This document shows, one piece after another, positions 25,237 to 31,315 of a stretch of DNA of 39,373 nt. Each line of letters opens with the position of its first letter. Position 1 is the first letter of the stretch. The position numbers and the translations under genes are program-made. The notes under the pieces are model-generated. The model saw nothing but the letters and a program-made list of their open reading frames with translations. It did not search any database and was not told the DNA's origin. Source of the DNA: Myxococcales bacterium (GTDB taxonomy: Bacteria; Myxococcota; Myxococcia; Myxococcales; JAKAPL01); the NCBI GenBank assembly GCA_021783235.1, contig JAJXUD010000041.1, positions 1 to 39,373 on the forward strand, read 5' to 3'.

Positions 25237-25250
25237 ACCCCTGTGACAGT
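25229..25250. promoter_or_regulatory. Right arm-type integrase sites (palindrome)
   Basis: ACTGTCACA and TGTGACAGT form a perfect nine-base inverted repeat around CCCC. Its left half (25229-25239) is the same 11-mer as in the two tandem copies near attL, in the same orientation. The right half is an inverted near-copy with nine of eleven matches. It lies about 120 bases inside attR, a usual place for arm sites. Confidence 0.6.
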
Positions 25251-25367
25251 GAGGCTCCGCAAGGCCCTCGGAGACGCCGTTCGAGGAGTCGACCGATCGC
25301 TCGGATCCCGTTGGAATGTCTGGCGAACCGCTGCCAGGCTCCGCGAGACGCTGCTCAGGGAATCGGC

Positions 25368-25392
25368 TTCGAGCCCCACGCGGCTCACCACG
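25368..25392 (+). repeat. attR of the integrative element
   Basis: This is an exact 25-base copy of 16028-16052. It marks the right end of the element. The next 50 bases (25393-25442) are identical to the end of the host hydrolase gene, which implies that the chromosome originally continued there. Confidence 0.88.
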
Positions 25393-25442
25393 CGTCAGAG
25401 GCCTCGCGTGAAGGCGACGAGCGCTTCGAGGGTCTTCTCGGG
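25373..25442 (+). repeat. 70-bp direct repeat, copy 1
   Basis: It is identical to 26471-26540 over 70 bases: 20 bases of tRNA-derived attachment core and 50 bases of the host hydrolase 3' end. It flanks the left side of the toxin-antitoxin island. Confidence 0.93.
25395..25442 (-). pseudogene. Duplicated 3' end of the alpha/beta hydrolase gene
   Basis: On the minus strand this encodes EKTLEALVAFTRGL and the stop, identical to the last codons of the hydrolase at 26493. It is only the tail. The sequence upstream of it belongs to a different segment, so no functional gene remains here. Confidence 0.8.
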
Positions 25443-25504
25443 GATCGGACGGCTGAAGTCGGCGGGCTGGGTCGTCGGCGAGGCCTGGCCCACGACCTTC
25501 GACG

Positions 25505-25550
25505 CGGCGGGCCGCCGCCGATCTGGCGGGGGGCGAGCCGTGACCCCCGC
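25505..25550 (-). repeat. Inverted repeat, right copy (46 bp)
   Basis: It is the reverse complement of 25119-25164 with one mismatch in 46. It lies just beyond the 3' end of the toxin gene, in a stretch (25443-25557) for which no gene was recognised. Confidence 0.85.
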
Positions 25551-25557
25551 CGTGGTC

Positions 25558-26079
25558 CTATCGGCGCGGTCGCAGGGCGCCTGCACGGCCTTGCTCTGCA
25601 ACGGCCGTCAGCAAGAATAGCCGGTCGGGGCGCGTTGGCAGCGGGACGAAGCCAAAGCTTTTGTAGAAGGCCTGGGCCTTCCCCGAGAGGGCGTCGACGA
25701 CGATGGCGAAGATGCCGAGGCGCTCGCGGGCGTCGAGGACGCGCCCGATGGCGTCAGCCATCAGGACCTCGCCGACGCGCTGGCCTCGGACCCGGACGTC
25801 GCGGGCCAGCCGGCCGACGAGGGCCGCGGGGATGGCGTCGTAGCGCGGGAGCTTCTTGGCCAAGTCCACAGGGAGGTCCTCGAGCTGGAGCGTGAACGCG
25901 CTCAAGCTGTAGAAGCCCACGAGCCCGGGATCGTCGTCGATGGCCACGAAGACCTGGGCGAGGTCACGCTTGGCGTCCTGGCTCGCCCGGTGCTTGAACC
26001 AGTCGTCGAGGCTCGGCTCACCGCAGCTGAAGGCGCCGCGGTCGTGGCGCTTCGCCAGGGGCTCGATGCGGATGGCCAA
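25558..26079 (-). CDS. GNAT-family toxin of a type II toxin-antitoxin system
   Basis: This 173-residue acetyltransferase is of the TacT/AtaT type. It has FSCGEPSLDDWFKHRASQ near residue 17, a central VFVAIDDDPGLVGFYSLSA, the acetyl-CoA loop RVRGQRVGEVLM (about 96-107) and the catalytic-region Tyr in AQAFYKSFGF (Y139). Such toxins acetylate the amino group of aminoacyl-tRNAs and stop translation. It follows the antitoxin gene by six bases. The ATG has a normal position. Confidence 0.88.
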   Translation of the reverse strand: MAIRIEPLAKRHDRGAFSCGEPSLDDWFKHRASQDAKRDLAQVFVAIDDDPGLVGFYSLSAFTLQLEDLPVDLAKKLPRYDAIPAALVGRLARDVRVRGQRVGEVLMADAIGRVLDARERLGIFAIVVDALSGKAQAFYKSFGFVPLPTRPDRLFLLTAVAEQGRAGALRPRR

Positions 26080-26085
26080 GCGGCC

Positions 26086-26376
26086 CTAGCGCGCGACCTT
26101 GGCCGCGTGGAGCTTGAAGGCCTCGACGAGCCTCGGGGCGGGCGCCGCCGGGTTCCGCACGGCCTCGAGGAAGGCCTCCCGGTCGGCACCGCGGAGCGTC
26201 ATGCGCTCGTGGTCCTCGAGCACCTGCTTGGCCCCCTGGAGGGCGAGGTCGGCGGCGGGCAGGCCGGAGACCGCCATGGCCCGCAGGATGACGGTCTTCG
26301 CCGACGGGGCCACGCGCAGCTCGAGCCTCTGGCTCTTCAGCTCCCGCTTCTGCTTGGTCTTCGCAAGGCGGGCCAT
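26086..26376 (-). CDS. DUF1778-type antitoxin
   Basis: This 96-residue protein has an N-terminal ribbon-helix-helix-like segment (KSQRLELRVAPSAKTVILRAMAVSGLPAADLALQGAKQVLEDHE) and a C-terminal part that ends in AFLEAVRNPAAPAPRLVEAFKLH, typical of DUF1778/TacA antitoxins that wrap the GNAT toxin. It precedes the toxin in one operon and probably represses its own promoter through the palindrome upstream. The ATG is at 26376. Confidence 0.88.
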   Translation of the reverse strand: MARLAKTKQKRELKSQRLELRVAPSAKTVILRAMAVSGLPAADLALQGAKQVLEDHERMTLRGADREAFLEAVRNPAAPAPRLVEAFKLHAAKVAR

Positions 26377-26383
26377 GGTTCTA

Positions 26384-26412
26384 AATGTACGTTGGATTGC
26401 CGTACAGCGCAA
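26384..26412 (-). promoter_or_regulatory. Promoter and operator of the toxin-antitoxin operon
   Basis: TTGCGC (26412-26407) and TACATT (26389-26384) are 17 bases apart and point to the antitoxin gene. The palindrome TGTACG-N9-CGTACA at 26386-26406 fills the spacer and overlaps the -10 box. This is the arrangement expected for autorepression by the antitoxin. Confidence 0.6.
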
Positions 26413-26470
26413 CGCCTGCATCGACTGCGAGGGTCCTTCCCCCCACTGTCCCCCGGGACTTGGCAAGGGC

Positions 26471-26540
26471 GCCCCACGCGGCTCACCACGCGTCAGAGGC
26501 CTCGCGTGAAGGCGACGAGCGCTTCGAGGGTCTTCTCGGG
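26471..26540 (+). repeat. 70-bp direct repeat, copy 2
   Basis: It is identical to 25373-25442. It holds the tRNA-derived attachment core (20 bases) and the 3' end of the intact hydrolase gene, and so marks the original host junction. Confidence 0.93.
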
Positions 26541-27260
26541 CTGGTCGCGGTGGGGCGAGTGGCCGCAGCGCTCGAGGATCAGGGCGCGTACGGGGCCGGC
26601 GCAGCCCGCCTCGATCGCCTGAAGCTGCCGCACCGTTCCGTACTCGTCGTCGGCGCCCTGGACGACGAGGACGGGCACGCGGATCCGGGGGAGAAACTCC
26701 TCCAGGTTCCAGCGGCGAAAGTCGGGATCGAGCCAGGCGCGGTTCCAGCCCCAGAAGGCGCCGTCGGGATCGTCGTGGTGGCGCGCGAGGCGGGCCCGCA
26801 GGTCGCCGCTCTCCTCGTAGCTCCGCGCGGCTCTTCGGATGCTCTCGATCGAGAGATCCTCGGCGAAGACGTGGGGGGCCAAGAGCACGACCGCGCGCAC
26901 GAGGGGGGCGGCGCCGCTGCCCGCGTGGACGATGGCGATGGAGGCGCCATCGCTGTGGCCGAAGAGGACGGCGTCGCGGACGCCGAGCGCCCCGAGTAGC
27001 TCGGGCAGCGCGACGAGCCCCTCGTCGTGCATGTAGCGAAGCGGCCGCGGCGGCGTGACGGGGTCGGAGCGACCGTAGCCCCAGCGGCTGTAGACCAGCG
27101 CGCCGAAGCCGGTCGCGGCGGCGGCACGCTCGGGGAAGTCGCGCCAGAGGCTCACCGAGCCCAGCCCCTCGTGGAGGAAGACGAGCGTCGGCGCGGCTCC
27201 GGGCGGCGGTCCGTGCCAGGCCCACTCCAGGCGGTGTCCGGCGACGACGACGGAGGGCAC
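26493..27260 (-). CDS. Alpha/beta hydrolase
   Basis: This 255-residue hydrolase has the nucleophile elbow GHSDG (S103), the oxyanion HEGLGS near residue 30, an acid around 207 (VVQGADDEYG) and the catalytic His in CGHSPHRDQ (H234). The fold resembles esterases and meta-cleavage hydrolases. It starts with a GTG five bases after the stop of the CoA ligase gene, so the two are coupled. The pair could hydrolyse and activate an aromatic compound, but the substrate is not shown. Its last 50 bases are repeated at 25393-25442. Confidence 0.88.
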   Translation of the reverse strand: MPSVVVAGHRLEWAWHGPPPGAAPTLVFLHEGLGSVSLWRDFPERAAAATGFGALVYSRWGYGRSDPVTPPRPLRYMHDEGLVALPELLGALGVRDAVLFGHSDGASIAIVHAGSGAAPLVRAVVLLAPHVFAEDLSIESIRRAARSYEESGDLRARLARHHDDPDGAFWGWNRAWLDPDFRRWNLEEFLPRIRVPVLVVQGADDEYGTVRQLQAIEAGCAGPVRALILERCGHSPHRDQPEKTLEALVAFTRGL

Positions 27261-27265
27261 CTGGG

Positions 27266-28849
27266 CTACCCGCCTCGGAGCCTGTAGCGTTGCACCTTGC
27301 CGGTCGCCGTCTTCGGCAGCTCGCGGACGAACTCGATCCAGCGCGGGTACTTGAACGGGGCGAGCCGCTCCTTCACGAACGCCTTGAGCTCGGCGGCCAG
27401 CGCCTCGGAGGCCCGGTCCGGCTCCTTCAGCACCACGAAGGCCTTGGGCTTCACGAGCCCCTCGCCGTCCGGCTGGCCGACCACCGCCGCCTCGAGCACC
27501 GAGGGGTGCGAGGCCACCGCCGACTCGACCTCGAACGGCGAGACCCAGATGCCGCCCACCTTGAGCATGTCGTCCGTGCGGCCGGCATAGGTGAAATAGC
27601 CGTCGGCGTCGCGCACGTAGGTGTCGCCGGTGCGGGTCCAGGGGCCGTGAAAGGTGGCGAGGCTCCGCTCGCGGTTGTTCCAGTACGCGGCGCAGGCGGA
27701 CGGGCCTCGCACCCAGAGCGAGCCCTCGACCCCATCGGGCACGGGCTCGCCGCTTTCGTCCACGAGCTTCACGTCGTAGCCGGGCACGGGCTTGCCGCTG
27801 GTGCCGTAGCGGACGTCGCCGGGCCGGTTCGAGATGAAGATGTGCAACAGCTCGGTGGAGCCGATGCCGTCCAGGATGTCGCTGCCGAAGCGGGCCCGCC
27901 AGCCCTCGCCGATGTGGCGCGGGAGCGCCTCCCCCGCCGAGCTGCTCGCCCGCAGCGCGGGCGCCTCGGGCGCCTCCCCCGCGGGGGTCGCGAGGATCGA
28001 CGCGAAGAGGGTGGGCACGCCGCAGAAGATCGTCGGCCGGCGCTCCTTCAGGATCCGCAGCACCGAGGCGGGCGTGGGGCGCGCCGCGGCGAGCACGGCG
28101 GTGGCGCCGACCGAGAGCGGGAACGTGAGCGAGTTGCCGAGCCCGTAAGCGAAGAAGAGCTTGGCCGCGGAGAAGACGACGTCGCTCTCGCGGATGCCCA
28201 GGATGGGCTGGGCGTAGAGGGCCGCCGTCCAGACGAGGTGCGAGTGCAGGTGCAGCGCCCCCTTGGGGCGGCCGGTCGAACCCGAGGAGTAGAGCCAGAA
28301 CGCGACGTCGTCGGCGCAGGTGGGCGCGGGCTCGAGCGGGCCCCGGTGGGCCTCGATCGCGGCGTCGAGTCGGGGCCTCCCGCCGTCGGGACCGCCGAGC
28401 GGCGAGCTGGCGACGAAGACGGCCTTCAGGAAGCGACTCTGGGCGAGGACCGGCTCGAGCTTGGGGAAGAGCGCGTCGCTCACCACGAGCAGCCGCGCCC
28501 GGCTGTCCTCGAGCAGGTACGCGTAGTCCTCCGGGGTCAGCAGGGTGTTGACCGGCACCGGGACGGCGCCCGCTTTGATGGCGCCGAGGAACGTCGCGTG
28601 GAAGTCGACCGTGTCGAGCAGGCAGAGCATCACGCGCTGCTCCGGCTCGACGCCGGCGGCGCGCAGCGCCCGGCCCACCGCGTCCGCCCGCCGCGCGAGA
28701 TCCGCGTAGCTATAGCTCGCTCGATCGTCGACGACCGCGATCCGGTCGCCGCGCCCCTCCAGCAGGTGCCGGTCCAGCAGATCCAGCGCCGCGTTGTAGC
28801 TGCGCGGCAGCCGGACGGTGCGCCCGTCGATGCGGGAGAAGTCGGCCAT
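27266..28849 (-). CDS. Benzoate-CoA-ligase-like acyl-CoA synthetase
   Basis: This 527-residue AMP-forming ligase has the P-loop YSSGSTGRPKGALH near residue 180, the aromatic-acid-type motifs FFAYGLGNSLTFPL and DGIGSTELLHIF, the hinge GRTDDMLKVGGIWVSP and the C-terminal Lys in LPKTATGKVQRYRLR. These are the features of the benzoate- and 4-hydroxybenzoate-CoA ligase group, which activates an aromatic acid with ATP and CoA. No benzoyl-CoA reductase or oxygenase genes are in the window. The ATG at 28849 is preferred over a TTG at 28861. Confidence 0.88.
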   Translation of the reverse strand: MADFSRIDGRTVRLPRSYNAALDLLDRHLLEGRGDRIAVVDDRASYSYADLARRADAVGRALRAAGVEPEQRVMLCLLDTVDFHATFLGAIKAGAVPVPVNTLLTPEDYAYLLEDSRARLLVVSDALFPKLEPVLAQSRFLKAVFVASSPLGGPDGGRPRLDAAIEAHRGPLEPAPTCADDVAFWLYSSGSTGRPKGALHLHSHLVWTAALYAQPILGIRESDVVFSAAKLFFAYGLGNSLTFPLSVGATAVLAAARPTPASVLRILKERRPTIFCGVPTLFASILATPAGEAPEAPALRASSSAGEALPRHIGEGWRARFGSDILDGIGSTELLHIFISNRPGDVRYGTSGKPVPGYDVKLVDESGEPVPDGVEGSLWVRGPSACAAYWNNRERSLATFHGPWTRTGDTYVRDADGYFTYAGRTDDMLKVGGIWVSPFEVESAVASHPSVLEAAVVGQPDGEGLVKPKAFVVLKEPDRASEALAAELKAFVKERLAPFKYPRWIEFVRELPKTATGKVQRYRLRGG

Positions 28850-28937
28850 GGCCCCGGACAATCATCGTCGAGACGGGGGCGGACGTCCATGGCGCCGGGC
28901 CACGCCGCTCCCCCGGGCAGGGCGCCCCTCTCGGAGC

Positions 28938-29309
28938 TCAGCCCGGCGGCGCCGTGCGGGCCGCCCGGTGGCCCACGGCGCGCTGCAGCCGCTCGAGCAG
29001 CGCCCTCCGCAGCCCGCGCGCGAGCTCCTCGGAGACGTCCTCGAAGGCGACGCCGAAGACCGGCCCCTCGCCAGGCCGCGGCTCCTCGCGGACGACGCGG
29101 GCGGAAAGCTCGATCGGGAGGCCCCCGCGCAGCTCGATGGCCATGCGGCCCCGCTCGCCGACCGCGTAGGGCGACAGCCCGTGGAGCAGCGCCCCGGACG
29201 ACGAGAGGTTTCGGAGCTTGAACGGCCCGAGGGTGCGGCCGGGCAGCAAGAAGACGGCGAAGCCCGAGAACTCGACCCGGGCCTCCCGGCGGCGATCGGG
29301 GACGATCAT
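28938..29309 (-). CDS. PilZ domain protein (cyclic di-GMP receptor)
   Basis: This 123-residue PilZ protein has the RxxxR-type motif (RRREARVEF, residues 6-14) and the second motif NLSSSGALLHGLSP (D/NxSxxG), then a beta-barrel ending in EGPVFGVAFEDVSEELARGLRRALLERL. PilZ proteins bind cyclic di-GMP and adjust motility, polysaccharide or transcription. The start codon has GGAGG five bases upstream, and that site is enclosed in a perfect hairpin. The gene stands alone between the CoA ligase and the carrier protein gene. Confidence 0.9.
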   Translation of the reverse strand: MIVPDRRREARVEFSGFAVFLLPGRTLGPFKLRNLSSSGALLHGLSPYAVGERGRMAIELRGGLPIELSARVVREEPRPGEGPVFGVAFEDVSEELARGLRRALLERLQRAVGHRAARTAPPG

Positions 29310-29311
29310 GT

Positions 29312-29332
29312 GAACCTCCTCACAGGAGGTCC
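29312..29332 (-). promoter_or_regulatory. Hairpin that hides the PilZ ribosome-binding site
   Basis: In the mRNA, ACCUCCU (29330-29324) pairs perfectly with AGGAGGU (29320-29314) around a three-base loop. G-U and G-C pairs extend the stem to nine. The paired 3' side is the ribosome-binding site, and the ATG follows after four more bases. The structure would reduce translation until it is opened by heat, protein or ligand. Confidence 0.65.
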
Positions 29333-29453
29333 GATGCAGTCGACATGCCAGCGCGCCGCGGACCGCAACCCCTCGCGATTCGGCCGAAAGAGGGGCCGGG
29401 GCGCTGGGTCCGGCCGGACCCGCTGGGTCTTTCGGCGAGCGCCGGCGGAGCCG

Positions 29454-29747
29454 TCAGCGCGGCCGCTCGCCGAGCCGCCGCTCGACGAAGGCGGCGATGC
29501 GCGCGATCGACTCGAAGTTCTGCGGGACGAGCTCGGCGTCCTCGATCCGCAGGCCGAACTCGACCTCGAGGAAGCCGACGATCTCGAGGAACCCGGTCGA
29601 ATCGACCACGCCCCGCCGCGACAGAGAGTCCTCGTCGGAGAGCCGCTCGGGCTCCGAGACGTAGAAGTTCTCGAGGACGAAGGACCGGACCCGCGAGGCG
29701 ATGGGTCGCCCGGGCTCCGGCAGGAGGCTGCTTTCAGTCACGCTCAT
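29454..29747 (-). CDS. Acyl carrier protein
   Basis: This 97-residue carrier protein has the 4'-phosphopantetheine serine in GVVDSTGFLEIVGFLEVEFG (S50). The four-helix pattern follows (LRIEDAELVPQNFESIARIAAFV). Its ATG overlaps the stop of the ligase gene (ATGA), a strong sign of coupled translation. It is most likely loaded by that ligase and is not the fatty-acid ACP, which usually sits in another cluster. Confidence 0.88.
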   Translation of the reverse strand: MSVTESSLLPEPGRPIASRVRSFVLENFYVSEPERLSDEDSLSRRGVVDSTGFLEIVGFLEVEFGLRIEDAELVPQNFESIARIAAFVERRLGERPR

Positions 29748-31312
29748 GCGAGCTCCGTCTTCTTGATCTTTCCCGTGCTGGTCTTCGGCAGCTCGGGCAC
29801 CACGACCACCGCCTTGGGAACCATGAACGGCTCGAGCCGCCTCTGGCACTCGAACCGGATCTCCTTCGGGCCCAGCCTCGCCCCCCGCTCGAGGACGACG
29901 AAGGCCTTGACCGCCTGCCCGAGCAGCTCGTCCGGGACGCCGACCACGGCGGCCTCGCGCACGCCGGGGATCGCGAGGAGCGCCGCCTCCACCTCCTTCG
30001 GGGCGATCTTCTCGCCGCGCGACTTGATGACGTCGTCGAGGCGAGCCACGAAATAGAGGTAGCCCTCCTCGTCCATCCGGCAGAGATCCCCGGTGAAGAG
30101 GACCTGCTCGCCGGGCAGCGGGCCGGGGCGGAGCTTCTTCGCGGTGGCCTCTGGCTTCTCCCAGTAGCCCTTCATCACCGTGGGCCCGCGCACGACGAGC
30201 TGGCCGACGACGTTGGGCCCCACGCGGCGCCCCTCCTCGTCGACGATCCAGACCTCGGTGTTCGGGATCGCGAGGCCGACGCTGTCCGGCTTCCGGTCGA
30301 GATCCTCGGGCGGGAGGTAGCTCACCCGCTTGCACTCGGTGAGGCCGTACATCGAGTAGATGCGCGCGCCCGGGAAGAGATCCTTCAGGAGCAGGATGTG
30401 CTTCGGGGCCAGCGCCGCCGCCGTGTTCGTCACGTAGCGCAGCCTCGGCAGCCTCGCCTCGCGCAGCGAGCGGAGCTCCGAGAGCATCGCGAAGAGCGTC
30501 GGCACGCCCGGAAAGCCGGTCGCCTCCTCCTCGACCATCCGCTCGACCACGCGCATCGGGAAGGCGAAGCTCCGTTCGAGCACGAGCCGGGCGCCCGCCC
30601 GGAACGCCATGATCAGCTGGTAGAGCCCGTAGTCGAACGCCATCGGCAGCGCGCTCAGGACGACGTCGTCCTCCACCGCCTCGAGGTAGGTCGAGATGGA
30701 GGTCGCCGCCGACAGCATGTTGCGGTGGGTCAGCATGACCCCCTTCGGTTCGCCGGTGCTCCCCGAGGTGTAGACGATGGCCGCGAGGTCCAGCTCCAGG
30801 CAGCGGCGCCTCGGCGGGCGATCGCTCGGCTCTCCGGCCACCGCCGTCGCGAGCCGCTCCCCACCCGGCAGGCCGAGCAGATCCTCGTCGGAGGCGCCGT
30901 CCAGCAGGACGGACTTCAACGCCGGGGCGCGGGCCGCCGCCTCGGCGAAGGTCGCGCGCAGCGGCGCCTCGCTGATCATCGCCACGGCCCGGCTGTCCTC
31001 GAGCAGGTAGGCGAGCTTGTCCGGCCTCGTCAGCGGGTTCACCAGCACCGCCACGGCGTTGGCCTTCAGGATCGCCCAGAACGCCACCGCCGGGACGACC
31101 CCGTTCTCCGCGAAGACGACGACCCGGTCGCCCCGCGCGACGCCTCGCCGCTCGAGGGCGTGGCCGAGCGAGTTGGCGCGGGCCTCGACGTCGCCGTAGG
31201 TGAGCCGGCGCTCCTCCGGCCGCCCGTCGGCGCAGACCAGGGCCACCTTGCCGCCGAGCCGCGCCGCGGAGTGGCTCAGGTAGTCGTGCAGCAGGGGAAC
31301 GGCGCCGTGCAT
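29744..31312 (-). CDS. AMP-forming acyl/aminoacyl ligase
   Basis: This 522-residue adenylation enzyme has the P-loop YTSGSTGEPKG (181-191), MYGLTECKRVSYLPP, a hinge around ARLDDVIKSRGEKIAP and K515 in PKTSTGKIKKTEL. It activates an acid as an adenylate and probably transfers it to the neighbouring carrier protein. The substrate cannot be read from the sequence. Proteins of this shape occur next to asparagine-synthase-like enzymes in exosortase-associated and amide-forming clusters. It starts three bases after the stop of the asparagine-synthase gene. Confidence 0.88.
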   Translation of the reverse strand: MHGAVPLLHDYLSHSAARLGGKVALVCADGRPEERRLTYGDVEARANSLGHALERRGVARGDRVVVFAENGVVPAVAFWAILKANAVAVLVNPLTRPDKLAYLLEDSRAVAMISEAPLRATFAEAAARAPALKSVLLDGASDEDLLGLPGGERLATAVAGEPSDRPPRRRCLELDLAAIVYTSGSTGEPKGVMLTHRNMLSAATSISTYLEAVEDDVVLSALPMAFDYGLYQLIMAFRAGARLVLERSFAFPMRVVERMVEEEATGFPGVPTLFAMLSELRSLREARLPRLRYVTNTAAALAPKHILLLKDLFPGARIYSMYGLTECKRVSYLPPEDLDRKPDSVGLAIPNTEVWIVDEEGRRVGPNVVGQLVVRGPTVMKGYWEKPEATAKKLRPGPLPGEQVLFTGDLCRMDEEGYLYFVARLDDVIKSRGEKIAPKEVEAALLAIPGVREAAVVGVPDELLGQAVKAFVVLERGARLGPKEIRFECQRRLEPFMVPKAVVVVPELPKTSTGKIKKTELA

Positions 31313-31315
31313 GGG

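Larger units (their letters stand above)
16053..25392. mobile_element. 9.3-kb integrative element in tRNA-Lys
   Basis: The segment is bounded by a 25-bp direct repeat: the 3' end of tRNA-Lys at 16028-16052 and a copy at 25368-25392. An integrase lies next to the left end. Shared integrase arm-type sites occur near both ends. Contents are an integrase, an excisionase-like protein, a frameshifted primase-helicase, small DNA-binding proteins, a Cro/CI-like repressor with a divergent lipoprotein cargo gene, a serine resolvase and several unknown small genes. There are no capsid, terminase, tail, lysis or conjugation genes. It may therefore be a phage satellite or a plasmid-like integrative element that replicates by itself after excision. 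Confidence 0.88.
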
